Assembly: GCF_950295315.1 (NCBI RefSeq)
Contig: NW_026647186.1
Location: forward strand, 62,001 to 126,000
Direction of reading: 5' to 3'
From: Erinaceus europaeus
Taxonomy: Eukaryota > Chordata > Mammalia > Eulipotyphla > Erinaceidae
Length of the DNA: 64,000 nt
The notes under the pieces were generated by a model. It had not been told where the DNA came from, did no database searches, and was given only the letters and a program-made list of their open reading frames with translations. Below are positions 50,511 to 63,215 of this stretch, in pieces. Position 1 is the first letter of the stretch; each line of letters starts with the position of its first letter. A program made the position numbers and the translations under genes.

Positions 50511-52773
50511 ACATGTAGAGGTCTGAAAATATTTTTTAGCTAGAGACCTGCACAGCTCTGGATTAGGGTAAGAATGCGGATACACTTGGCCCTTCTGAGC
50601 CACAGTCATGGGAGACATCTTACAGAGGCATCGTATACCTCTTATCACTCTACAAATCTCTCTCAGCACAAACTACCACTGCCACATCATCTACTTCCCT
50701 CTTGCTCTTTTTGTCCACCGAGTCCTATCCCAAAACTGTAAATCAAAGAAGAAATAGACATAGTGCAGTTCCCTGCACACTGCACAGTCTGAGCCTGGAC
50801 CAGGGAGATGCAATACACCAGCCTGCATCTTGGCTGGAGCATCACTAAGACTACTTCCAAATGGAGAGGCGAGGGCAGTTTTCAAGAGTGGGCTGCAGGC
50901 CAAGTGTTGCTTCTCAGAGTGGGCTAAGACCTAGATGTTCTAAGTGTAACCTTTCCTCACAAACATAAAATAACAATGCCACTTGTAAGAAGTATGTATG
51001 AGTCTGGAGGGTTTGTCTTCAGTGCTCTGGCACTGATCAACACAGGTCCAGAATTTCTGTCCTTTTCTGTCACTGTCATTCTCTCTGTCTCTACGTGCCT
51101 TCTTCACTGGGCACTTATGGATGTCAGTGCATGCATCGTGATCTCGGACTTCCTGGTGTTAAAATTTTCCTTTCTTTGTCCTTTGGATTATTTACTCTCC
51201 TGCATTTGGCATAGTACATTGGGGAACTGAGGAAACAGCGATCCTGCTGCAGGTAACAGGCATATGTCCATCTCCAGCTGCAGCTGTCCAGGCTGTCTTT
51301 GCTTGACTCCCATTCTCCAGGGCCCTGAGGCTGACACTCAGCCTAAATGCAACCCTCCTCAATTTCCTGCACCGCATCCTTGTCCTTATTACATGAGAGC
51401 CCAGGTCAAGAGAAGTGAAACTCTATCCCCCTGGCACACACATTGTGCTTTCCCTCTATTGGGCCGAATGTAAAGGATCTGTGGTACTGATGGCCACACC
51501 AGTGTCCAGATTTTCCAGGCAAAATGGAAGCTTACAGGGGTCTGTAAGAGGGTGTTTTGATGGCTGTGAAAAGTCTTTTCCACGTGCCGCATGGCATTTC
51601 CAATTATTTTGAAACTTGAAGTTCTTTGTTTCTAGGGAATATTCTCACCTCTGTCCAGAATGCCCTCCCAAATAGGAGCACAGCTATCCCGGTGTCAGGA
51701 GGTCTTATAGCCTGCTAGCTCCTGCAGGGATTCCAGAGTATGTCCTCAGATCCCAAGTGGTAACAGGTGTTTCCTATTGCCTTTATTAGCAACAGCCAGG
51801 CCCTCAGGTGAGGGCCAGGGCTGTGATCTCCACAGTAAGCTCCAAATTCAGACAAAGGAGGCATCCATCTTCCTTTTGTCTCTCCATAGCAAGGGCCCAG
51901 GGAGTTTGTGCTTCCTGCAAGCAGAGCGACTTTGTATGGGACACTCATGGATGCCTACTTTTGGGAATCTCTCTGAGTGTGATGTGTGGACACCAGGACA
52001 CCATGATCAGGGATTGTGAGGCCACAGGAGCAATTGCCTTACCAGGACCCAAAGGGGAGGTGTAAGGTGCTGGTTTCATCCACTATTGTTTAATCAAACA
52101 CAGTTCCCATCTATGTTGGAACTCTTTCTGGTTTCTTTCTGGGCTTGTAGTCTGCTGCCCTGAGAAGTGTACTGGGAGCCTGGAGGCTGAGTATGTAGCC
52201 AAACGTGACTGGACAGGGTCCTGCCCATGAATTCTGAGGGTTGCCCCAGCTTCCCCAGTTGGCAGTGTTTGGATGATAGTGAGGCATGAGATTGAATCGG
52301 GAACTCAGGAGAGAGAGACATGAGAGTCCCTTTTCATATGCATTCTTGCTGAGCCAGAATCTGGGCTTTCTGGCTTTCCCTAACCAGCTAGGTTCTCTGT
52401 ACATAAGTTGCACGTGAAACTGGCTACCTTGACACCCATGCTCTGAGACTACTATAGGTGAGTTCTGAGCACACATCGACACACACTGACAGACCAACAG
52501 ACACACACATTAATGACAGGTCTGGTAGTAGAGCATATGGTGAAGGCTGGGGCTGTATGAGGTCTGTGGGCATTAGAGCTGTTGCCTTACAATCTCTACA
52601 AGCCAGGTTTGAACCTGTCATCAATGAACACAATGTAGGAGGTTTTTTAATTCTGGTCTCTTTCCAACTCATCTATTCCTCTTCTCGCCTTCTCTGTCTC
52701 TAACTCTCACATGCTTTCACACACTCTGTCTTCACTCATTAATATTTTACTTATATAAGTATTTTAATGACAG

Positions 52774-52945
52774 GCCCAGATATACAAAGAGAGTTACCAG
52801 AGCACTGCTGAGCTCTGGCTTGTTGTGTTGGCTATTTCACCTAGGCTCCTGGAGCCTCAGTTTGTAAGTCTTTCTGACACAAGCCATATTCTGTCTCCTT
52901 ATTTCCATGCTAGTATCACTCAGAGTTTATATTAAAGATATACAT
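52774..52945 (+). other. T cassette with ATTAAA variant
   Basis: The acceptor AATGACAG ends at 52773. The hexamer is ATTAAA (52931-52936), the commonest natural alternative to AATAAA. Confidence 0.45.
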
Positions 52946-53761
52946 ACATATATGAATATATATACACATATATTTATATATATGTCATTTTTAGAATTGT
53001 TGACATATGTATTTCACCTTAATTCAGAAATACCACATTTATAACAGCCTAGTTTTTCAGAAATATTTGGCCATATAGTTGGAGCAGCATTCAATACAAA
53101 TATAAATAATAGAACCTTCCAGTAGCATTTCTAATAGTGTTTCTATCAGCATCCTTATTGTAATTATCATAGCACAGAACTTCCTTTATTTTTCTAGTGT
53201 AAGCCTCAATACGTATGCTTTTGTTTTCTTTTTCTGGAAATATTAATTTCCCTGGATCCTGAAGTGTTAGGGAATTTTTGAAGCAGCCCTCTGTTTCTCA
53301 ACAGATGGTGTCTATGTTTCTGCTGTAATCAGGTCTTCTTGTGGTTTTTGTTTTCATTTTTTTTTAAATTTTTTCAAGTCCTCCTAGATCATCCCCATTT
53401 ATTTGCATATTGATTTATTTAGTCAGGTATCACATGAGGGGTCATTTCTTCTGCTTGATAGATTTTCTCTTATAATTGAAAGGAACTTTTGACACACAAT
53501 ACATTTCCAGGGGAAACTACTACACTCATATGGTGAATGCATGGGTTGTCTGGGGTCTGTGGGCATTAGAGCTGCTGCCATACAATCTGTACAACCCAGG
53601 TTTGAACCTGTCATATATGAACACAGTCTAGGGGGTTTTCTCTTCTGGTCTATTTACAACTCTATTTCTCTTCTCGCCATCTCTGTCTCTGACTCTCACA
53701 GGCTCTCACTCACTCTGTCTGCACTCAGTAATATTTTACTTATATATTATTTTACTGACAG

Positions 53762-53935
53762 GCCCAGATATACAAAGAGAGTTGCCAGAGCACTGCTGAG
53801 CTCTGGCTTGTTTTGGTGATTTCACCGAGGCTACTGGAGCCTCAGCTTTGTAAGTCTCTCTGACACAAGCCATATTCTGTTTCCTCATATCCATGTCAGT
53901 ATGTCTCAGAGTTTATAATAAAGATATAAATGCAT
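53762..53935 (+). other. T cassette (terminal-exon/poly(A)-like)
   Basis: The acceptor ACTGACAG ends at 53761. AATAAA is at 53917-53922. Confidence 0.5.
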
Positions 53936-54745
53936 ATACATATATATATACACATATATAAATATACATATATATATCTGTCATTTTTGGAATTGTCAAA
54001 CTATGTAATTGATCTCAATCAGAATTAACACATTTATAACAGCCTCCTTTTTCATTAATAATTTGCCACATAGTTGGAGCAGGATTCATACAATTATAAA
54101 TAATAGAACCTTCCAGTAGCATTTCTATCAGCAACCTTGTTGTAATTATTATAGTACAGTACTTGCCTCCTTTCTCTAGTGTAAGCTTCAATACATATGA
54201 GTTTCTTTTGAATCTCCTGAAATCTTAATTTCCCTGGACTCTGAAGAGTCTCAGAATTTTTGAAGCAGCCCTCTGTTTCTCAGCGGATGGTTTCTATATT
54301 TCTGCTCTAATCAGGTCTTCTTGTGCTTTTTAATTTTTTTTTATTTTTATCAAATACTCCTAGATCATCCAAATATATTTGCATATTTATTTATTTATTT
54401 AGTCCTATATTACATGACTGGTCATTTCTTCTGCTTGATAGATTTTTCTCTTATAATTGAAGGGAAGTTTACACTCACAATACATTTCCTGTCGTAAATA
54501 CTACACACATATGGTGAAGGGTGGGGTTGTCTGGGGTATGTCGACATGAAACTGCTACCTTACAATCTCTACAACCCAGGATTGAACCTGTCTTGGATGA
54601 ACAGAGTGTGGGAGGTTTTGGAATTCTGGTCTCTTTCCAACTCTTCTATTTCTCTTCTTGCCTTCTCTGTCTCTGACTCTCACAGGCTCTCACTCACTCT
54701 GTCTGAACTCAGTAATATTTTACTTATATATTATTTTACTGACAG

Positions 54746-54920
54746 GCCCAAATATACAAAGAGAGTCACCAGGGCACTGCTGAGCTCTGGCTTGTTTTGT
54801 TGGCGATTTCACCTAGGTTTCTGGAGCCTCAGCTTTGTGAGTCTCTCTGGCACAAGAGTCTCTCTGTCTCCTCATAGCCATGCCAGTATCCCTCATAGTT
54901 GATAATAAATATACACATAC
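54746..54920 (+). other. T cassette (terminal-exon/poly(A)-like)
   Basis: The acceptor ACTGACAG ends at 54745. AATAAA lies at 54904-54909. Confidence 0.5.
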
Positions 54921-55481
54921 ATATATGTACATATATATAAATATATATATATCAGTTATTTTTAGAATTGTTGACCTTTTTATTTGATCTTAACGCAGAA
55001 TTATTGCATTTATAACAGCCTCCTTATTCATAAATAATTGGTCACATAGTTGGAACAGGATTCACTACAATTTTACATTAGAAACCTTCCAGGAGCATTT
55101 CAAATAGCCTTTCTATCAGTATCCTCATTGTAATTATCATAGCACAGAACTTGCCTCCATTTACTAGTGTAAGCTTCAATACGTATTCCTTTCTTTTCAT
55201 TCTCGGTAATTCTTAATTTGCCTGGATCCTGAAGTGTCTGGGAATTTTCGAAGCAGCCCTCAGTTTCTCAGCAGACGTTTTCTATATTTCTGCTGTAATC
55301 AGGTCTTCCTGTGGTCTTTGTTTTTATTTTTTTCAAATCCTCGTAGATCATCCCCATTTATTTGAATATTTATTTATTTATTTAGTCCAATATCACATGA
55401 CGGGTCATTTCTTCTGCCTGATAGATTTTCTCTTATAATTGAAGGGAACTTCTGACACACAATACATTTCCTTTTGCAGAT

Positions 55482-55895
55482 ACTGCACACTACTACAACT
55501 ACTACTGCACTGTTTTTGACAGTGACATCCAATGCACAATGGATTAGTATTGCATGGCTCTAGAGAATGCTCATTATTTAACCGACAATGTATCTAACCT
55601 CTCAAATATTTATTCTGTTCTTTCTTGGGGGATGAATGGTTTACAGTCAACAGTTACATGTAATAGTGGGCACGGGGGTAATTTTTCCCACATTCCCTGT
55701 ATTTCTGTACATCACTTGTAACTTTCTTATTGAGGAGAAGGAAACAGTCATAAATTGTTAGAGCAGGGCCCAAGCAGGAAGAGAGACAGAGAGACAGCTG
55801 CAGCTCTGATTTGCCACAAGCCCAGCTTTTCCCTAGCTGGGTAAGTGGTGACCAGGGGCTCAAAATATGGTCCTGGCTTCCACATAGTTCTCTGG
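55482..55895 (+). repeat. K block, U14, 3' truncated
   Basis: It matches the other K copies up to a jump into a C block near 55895. Confidence 0.8.
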
Positions 55896-56111
55896 CATTC
55901 TTGCTTAGCCAAAATCTGGGCTAGCTGGCTTGCCAAGAGCAGCTAGGTTCTCTGTACATAAGTTGCAGTTGGGGTTGGCTACCTTGACACCCATGCTCTG
56001 AGACTACTACACGTGAGCTCTGAACATACACAGACACACACAGAGAGAGAGACCGACATACACAAAAACACACACACACATTACTGTCAGTTCTGATGAT
56101 ACAGCATATGG

Positions 56112-56389
56112 TGCTGGCCTATCACTGACTAGGGGTCCTTACCCTCCTGGGCGTGTCCAAGCACACTGGCCAATGAGATTACTGTCAGGGGTTCTGGGCC
56201 TGGACTAGGCCTCTCCTCTGCCCTATCAAAGCCTGGTGGCGCCCTGTGTAAGGGCCTTCTGAAGGAAGCCCGCCAATGAGAGCTCAGAGCTGCCCTTAAT
56301 AGGCTGGGCATGCTTCCAGTAAGTGTGAAGCAGGGTTCAACAGTGCCCTGCCTTGCAGAAGCTGTCCAGTGCGCATGTGTATAACTCCG
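56112..56389 (+). promoter_or_regulatory. Degenerate promoter-like cassette P6
   Basis: This copy is 5' truncated. The first CCAAT is changed (CCTAT), while a second CCAAT remains in GGCCAATGAG. The TATA-like string is broken (CTTAATAGG, near 56295-56303). The following GT tract is short (56390-56401). It is probably inactive if the motifs matter. Confidence 0.45.
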
Positions 56390-56454
56390 TTTGTGTGTGT
56401 GAGGTAGGGAGAGAGAGATAGAATCAGAATCACAACAGAATCACTGTGGCACAT

Positions 56455-59400
56455 GTGATTATGTGCAAAACACTTTGCACATTCTGATTTACAGGTCATT
56501 ATGACACCATTATAGCTCTGCTTGGCCATTGGCCACTTTTCTTCTTTTTAGATGTGAAGACACTGTAGAGGGAGAGGTTTTTTCCCTGTGGCTTGCACTG
56601 GGAACTGGAGCTGCCCTGTGTGTGTTGCCAGACTAGGAAACTTGTGAGCCTGTCCATGTGGAGTGTCTCCTGGATGAGTTCCTACTAGAGCCTTTTTTGC
56701 TCAGTCCCGTTGGAGCTGCATATAGCTAATGATTTTGAGATTTTACTCCTTTGGACAATTATATTACTGATGCACAGTTTCCCTCCAGGTTTTAGCAATC
56801 AATTGTTTGAATGTTATATAGAATCCATTGTAGAAAAATACTACATCAGTATCTCACTCTCTCTCTATATATGTAACATGTAGAGATCTGAAAATATTTT
56901 TTATCTAGAGACCTGCACAGCTCTGGATTAGGGTAAGAATTCGGATACACTTAGCCCTTCTGAGCCACAGTCATGAGACATCTCACAGAGCCAGTCGTAT
57001 ACCTCTAATCACTCTACAAATCTCTCTCAGCACAAACTACCTCTGCCAAGTCATCTACTTCCCTCTTGCTCTTTTTGTCCACCAGTCCTATCCCAAAACT
57101 GGAAATCAAAGAAGAAATAGACATACTGCAGTTCCCTGCACACAGGACAGTCTGAGGCTGGACCAGGGAGATGCAATACGCCAGCCTGCATCTCGGCTGC
57201 AGCATCACTAAGACTAATTTGTAATTGGAGAGGTGAGGGCGGTTTTGGAGAGTGGGCTGCAGGTCAAGTATTGCTTCTCATTGTGGGCTTAGACCTAGAT
57301 GTTTTCAGTGTAACCTTTCCTCACAAAGAAAAAATAACAAGGCCACTTGTAAGAAGTATGCATGGGCATGGAGGCTTTGTCTTCAGTGCTCTGGCACTGA
57401 TCAACACAGGGCCAGAATTTCTGTCCTTTTCAGTCACTGTCATTCTGTCTCTCTGACTGTCTCTGTGTGCCTTCTTCCTTGGACCCTTTGTGGAAGTCAG
57501 TGCATGCATCGTGAACTTGGTCTTCCTGGTGTTGAAATTTTCCTTTCTTTTCCCTTTGGATTATTACTCTCGTGCATATGGCGTAGTGCAGAGTGGAACT
57601 GAGGAGACAGTGTTCCTGCTGCAGGTAACAGGCATATATCCATCTCCAGATGCAGCTGTCCAGGCCCTCTGTGCTTGACTCCCATTCTCCAGGGACCTGT
57701 GGCTGACAATCAGTCTAAATGCAGTCCTCCTCAATTTCCTGCACCGCATCCTTTTCCTTATTCCATGAGAGCCCAGGTCAAGAGAAGTGAAACTCTACCA
57801 CCTTGGCACACACATTGTGCTTTCTCTCTATTGGGCCGAATGTAAAGGATCTGTGGTACTGATGGCCACACCAGTGTCCAGATTTTCCATGCAAAACGGA
57901 AGCTTCCAGGGTTCAGAAAGAGGATGTTTTGATGGCTGTGAAATGTCTTTTCCAAGTGCCTCCTGCGGTTTCAAATCCTTTTGAAACCTGAAGTTCGTTC
58001 TGGTATCTAGGGAATATTCTCACCTCTGGCCCAAAGGCCCTTACAACTAGGAGCTCAGCTATCCCGGTGTCAGGAGGTCTGCCAGCCTGCTAGCTCCTAG
58101 AGGGATTCCTGAGTTTGTCCTCATGACCCATGTGGTAACAGGTGTTTCCAATTTTATTAACAGCAGCCAGGCCCTTAGGTGAGGGGCAGGGCTGTGATCT
58201 CCACAGGAAGCTCCTACTTCAGCCAATGGAGGCATCCATCTTCCTTTTGTCTCTCCATAGCAAGGGCCCTGGGAGTTTGTGCATCATGCAAGCAGAGCGA
58301 CTTTGTATGGGACACTCATGCATTTCTACTTCTGGGAATCTCTCTGAGTGTGATGTGTGGACACCAGGTCACCATGATCAAGGATTGTGAGGCCACAGGA
58401 GCAATTGCCTTAGCCAGACCCAAAGGGAAGGTGTGAGCGGCCAGGTTCATCCACTATTGTTTGGTCAAACACAGTTCCCATCTATGTTGAAACACAGCTC
58501 TTTCTGGAATCATTCTGGGCTTGTAATCTGCTGCCCTGAGCAGTGGACTGAGAGTATGGAGGCTGAGTAGGCAGCCAAACGTGACTGGACAGGCTCCTGC
58601 CCTTGAATTCTGAGGGTTGCCCTAGTTTACCCTGTTGGCAGTGTTTGGATGATAGTGAGGCATGAGATTGAATCGGGAACTCAGGATACGGAGACATGAG
58701 AGTCCCTTTGCATGTGCATTATTGCTTAGCCAGAATCTGGGCTAGCTGGCTTTCCCTTCCAGCTAGGTTCTCTGTACATAAGTTGCAGGTGAGGCTGGGT
58801 AACTTCTCACCCATGCTCTGAGACTACTATAGGTGAGCTCTGAGCACACACAGACACAGACAGACAGACAGACAGACACACACACACACACACACACACA
58901 CATTACTTTCAGGTCTGGTAGTACAGCATATGGTGAAGGCTGGGGCTGTCTGGGGTCTGTAGACCTGAGAGCTGCTGCCTTACAATCTCTACAAGCCAAC
59001 TTTGAATGTGTCATCAATGAACACAGTGTAGGAGGTTTTTGAATTCTCTTCTCTTTACAGCAGAAGTGGCTGTTGGGGTGCCTTCCAGAGGCTGCCCAAT
59101 GAGCCTGCTATAGGGCCGTGTGGGCGGTGCTCAAATTTCTGGCCAATCACTGACTAGAAGCCTTGACACTCCTGGGCGTGTCCTAGCAAACTGGTCAATG
59201 ATAATGCTGGCAGGGGTTCTGGGCGTGGCCTAGGCCTCTGGCATATCAGAGCATGGCTGGAGACCTCTCTGCAGGCCTTCTGAAGTAGCCCGACAATGGG
59301 AGCTCAGAGCTGGCCTTAAAAGGCTGGGCGTGCTTGCAGGAAGTGCGAAGCAGGGTTCACCCAGGGCCTTGCCTAGCAGAAGCTGTCCAGTGTGCATGTG

Positions 59401-59532
59401 TATAACTCCTTTTATGCCTGTGCCTCTGTGGATGTGTGCGTGTGTGTATCTGTGAGAGTGTGAATTTTTGGGTGTTTGTGTGTGTATGTGAGGGAGGGAG
59501 AGAGAGAGAACAACAGAATCACTGTGGCACAG
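56455..59532 (+). repeat. Array unit U15, promoter tail P7
   Basis: S is very short (56853-56872). The G/H donor CAG|GTAACA falls after 57623. X is 58261-58430, with donor GGGAAG|GTGTGAG. The CA tract is 58845-58901. The tail is promoter P7 and a GT-rich tract. C and P7 match U6/P2 closely at an offset of about 40.46 kb. Confidence 0.87.
59048..59430 (+). promoter_or_regulatory. Promoter-like cassette P7
   Basis: CCAAT lies at 59143-59147. GC boxes are at 59174-59183 and 59221-59230, and TATA-like TTAAAAG at 59316-59322, followed by GGAAGTG. The second CCAAT has decayed to TCAAT exactly as in P2. It faces unit U16. Confidence 0.55.
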
Positions 59533-59874
59533 GTGATGTTGTGCAAAACACTTGGCACATTATGATTTACAGCTTAATATTGACACCATTGTAGCTCTCC
59601 TTGGACCTTGGTCACTTTTCTTATTTTCCAATGTAAAGACACTGAAGAGGGAGAGGTTTTGCCCTGAGGCTTTCACTGGGTACTAGCAGCTGCCCTGTGT
59701 GTGTTGCCAGACTACGAAACTTGTGGTGCCTGTCCATGTGGAAGGTCTCCTCGATGAGATTTTACTCCTTTGGACCATTCTTTTCCTGATGCACAGTTAC
59801 TCTCCAGGTTTTAGCAGTCAATTGTCTGAATGTCATTTCACATCCATTGTAGAAAATGATTACATCAGTGTCTT

Positions 59875-59875
59875 G

Positions 59876-59932
<57 letters not shown>

Positions 59933-59936
59933 TATG
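59875..59936. repeat. CT/AT microsatellite (S), U16
   Basis: A CT run is followed by an AT run with one ACAT interruption. Confidence 0.95.
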
Positions 59937-61617
59937 ACATATAGAGGTCTGAAAATATATTTTAGCTAGAGACCTGCACAGCTCTGGATTCGGGTAGTAA
60001 TTCGTATACACCTGGCCTTTCTGAGCCAAAGTCATGAGAGACATCTCACAGAGCCATTCGTTTACCTCTTGTCACTCTACAAATCTCTCTCAGCACAAAC
60101 TACAGCTGCCAAATCATCTACTTCTCTCTTGCTCTTTTTGTCCAGCGAGTCCTATCCCAAAACTAAATCAAAGAAGAAATAGACATAGTGCAGTTCCCTG
60201 CACACAGGACAGCCTGAGGCTGGACTAGGGAGATGAAATACGCCAGCCTGCATTTGTCTGGAGCATCACTAAAACTACTTCCAATTTGGAGAGGCAAGGG
60301 CAGTTTTGGAGAGTGGACTGCAGGCCAAGTGTTGCTTCTCAGAGTGGGCTAAGATCTAGATGTTCTAAGTATAACCTTTCCTCACAAAAATAAAATAACA
60401 AAGCCACTTGTAAGACGTATGCATGGGCATGGAGGGTTTGTCTTCAGTGCTCTGGGACTGATCAACACAGGGCCAGAATTTGTCCTTTTCAGTCACTGTC
60501 AACTTGTCTCTCTGTCTCTACGTGCCTTCTTCCCTGTACCCTTCGTGGAATTCAGTGCATGCATCGTGCACTCGGTCTTCCTGGTGTTGAAATATTCCTT
60601 TCTTTGCCCTTTGGAATATTTAGTCTTGTGAATATGGAGTAGTACAGAGAAGAACTTAGGAGACAGCGTTGCTTCTGCAGCTAACAGGCATATGTCCATC
60701 TCCAGCTGCAGCTGTCCAGGCCCTCTGTGCTTGACTCCCATTCTCCAAGGCCCTGTTGCTGACAGTCAGCCTAAATGCAGTCCTACTCAATTTCCTGCAC
60801 CACATACTTGTCCTTATTCCAAGAGAGCCCAGGTCGAGAGAAGTGAAACTCTACCACCCTGGCACACACATTGTGCTTTCCCTCTATTGGGCCGAATGTA
60901 AAGGATCTCTGGTACTAATGGCCTCACAAGTGTCCAGATTTTCCTTGCAAAACGGAAACTTCCATGGTTAAGACAGAGGATGTTTTGATGGCTGTGAAAT
61001 GTCTTTTCCAAGTGCCTCCTGGGGTTTCAAATCCATTTGAAACCTGAAGTTCGTTCTTGTATCTAGGGAATATTCTCACCTCTGACCCAAAGGCTCTCCC
61101 AACACGGAGCACAGCTATCCCGGGGTCAGGTCGTCTGCCAGCCTGCTAGCTCCTGGAGGGATTTCTGAGTATGTCCTCAGGCCCCAAGTGGTAACAGGTG
61201 TTTCCTATTGCCTTCACTGGCAGCAGCCAGGCCCTAAGGTGAGGGGCAGGGCTGTGATCTCCACTGGAAGCTCCTAATTCAGCCAATGGAGGCATCCATC
61301 TTCCTTTTGTCTCTCCATAGCAAGGGCCCATGGAATTTGTGCTTCCTGCAAGCAGAGCGACTTTGTATGGTACACTCATGCATTCCTACTTCTAGGAATC
61401 TCTCTGAGTGTTATGTATGGACACCAGGGCACCATGATCAGGGATTCCGAGGCACAGGAGCAATTGCCTTAGCCGGAACCAAAGGGTAGGTGTAAGGGGC
61501 CGGGTTCATCCACTATTGTTTGGTCAAACACAGTTCCCATCTATGTTGAAATGCAGCTCTTTCTGGGTTCATTCTGGGCTTGTAATCTGCTGCCCTGAGC
61601 AGTGGACTGAGATTCTG

Positions 61618-61659
61618 GAGGATGAGTAGGCAGCCAAACGTGACTGCCTACTCAGCCTC
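61618..61659. repeat. Inverted repeat (hairpin), U16, one mismatch
   Basis: The left arm 61618-61633 has one substitution (GGATGAG). The right arm 61644-61659 keeps the original complement, so the arm was copied before the left arm mutated. Confidence 0.88.
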
Positions 61660-62223
61660 ATGCCCCTCAATTCTGATGGGTGCCCCAGCTTATGCCGTTG
61701 TCAGTTTTTGGATGATAGTGAGGCATGGGATTGAATCAGGAACTCAGGAGAGGGAGACATGAGAATCCCTTTGCATATGCATTCTTGCTTAGCCAGAATC
61801 TGGGCTAGCTGGCTTGCCCTGTCCAGCTAGGTTCTCTGTACATAAGTTGCAGGTGAGGCTGGATACCTTGACACCCATGCTCTGAGACTACTATAGGTGA
61901 TCTCTAAGCACACACAGACACACAGACAGACAGACGACACACACACACTCTCACACACATTACTGTCAGGTCTGGTAGTACAGCATATCGTGAAGGCTGG
62001 GGCTGTATGGGGTCTCTGGGCATGAGAGCTGCTGCCTTACAATCTCTACAAGCCAGGTTTGAACCTGTCATCAATGAACACATTGTAGGAGGTTTTTGAC
62101 TTCTGGTCACTTTCCAACTCATCTATTTCTTTTATCGCCTTCTCTGTCTCTAACTCTCACATGCTCTCACACACTCTCTATTCAATCATTGATATTTTAC
62201 TTATATACTTATTTTACTGACAG

Positions 62224-62395
62224 GCCCTGATATATAAAGAGAGTTACTAGAGCACTGCTGAGATCTGGCTTGTTTTGTTGGTGATATAACCTAGGCTTCT
62301 GGAGCCACAGTTTTGTATCTCTCTGACACAAGCCATATTCTGTCTCCTCATATCCATGGCAGTATCTCTCAGACTTTATAATAATCATATACATC
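62224..62395 (+). other. T cassette with lost poly(A) hexamer
   Basis: The acceptor ACTGACAG ends at 62223. The hexamer is changed to AATAAT near 62380. It is the only one of 17 copies without AATAAA or ATTAAA. Confidence 0.45.
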
Positions 62396-63215
62396 CATAT
62401 ATGTATATATAAATATACACATATATATATACCTGTCATTTTTAGAATTGTCGTCCTATGTAATTGATCTTTATCAGAATTAACACTTTTATAACAGTCC
62501 TTTTTCATTAATAATTGTCCACCTAGTTGGAGCAGGATACAATACACTTATAAATAAGAGAACCTTCCAGTAGCATTTCTAATAGCATTTATATCAGCAT
62601 CCTTATTGTAATTATCATAGTACAGAACTTGCCTCCTTTCACTAGTGTAAGCTTCAGTACATATGAGTTTGTTTTCATTCTCCCGACATCTTAATATCTC
62701 TGGACTCTGAAGTTTCTCTGAATTTTTGAAGCAGCCCTCTGTTTCTCAGCAGATGGTTTCCATTTTCTACTGTTATCAGGTCTTCTTGTGCTTTTTGTTT
62801 TTATTTTTCATTTTTCTCAAATAATCCTAGATCATCCCCATTTATTTGCAGATTTATTTTTTTATTTAGTCCTATAGTACATGAGGGCTCATTTCTTCTG
62901 CTTGATAGATTTTTCTCTTATAATTGAATGGAAGTTTACACTCACAATACATTTCTTGTCGTAAATACTACACACATATGGTGAAGGCTAGGGTGGGCTG
63001 GTGTCTGTGGACATGAGACTGCTGCCTTACAATCTTGACAACCCAGGTTTGAACCTGTCATGTGTGAACACAGTGTGGGAGGTTTTTGAATTCTGGTCTC
63101 TTTCCCACTCTTCTATTTCTCTTCTTGCCTTCTCTGTCTCTGACTCTCACAGGCTCTCTCTCTCTCTCTGTCTTCACTCATTAATATTTTACTTATATAC
63201 TTATTTTACTGACAG

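Larger units (their letters stand above)
50050..56454 (+). repeat. Array unit U14, longest form: T-L-T-L-T-L-K, partial C, promoter P6
   Basis: S is 50448-50507. The G/H donor falls after 51252. X is 51890-52059 and the CA tract 52469-52509. Three T cassettes alternate with three L blocks (52931-53530, 53917-54505, 54904-55480), then K (55482-55895). K jumps into the end of a second, partial C (55896-56112, CA-rich at 56024-56080), which leads into promoter P6. Confidence 0.85.

Noticed and set aside
2471..60901. Recurrent 69-residue and 65-residue open frames in H (for example 11587-11796 and 11738-11935) as a conserved protein family
   Set aside because: The same bases are open in other frames and on the minus strand in most copies. 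Frames overlap each other, indels change them, and no domain or signal is recognisable. The recurrence follows from DNA repetition.
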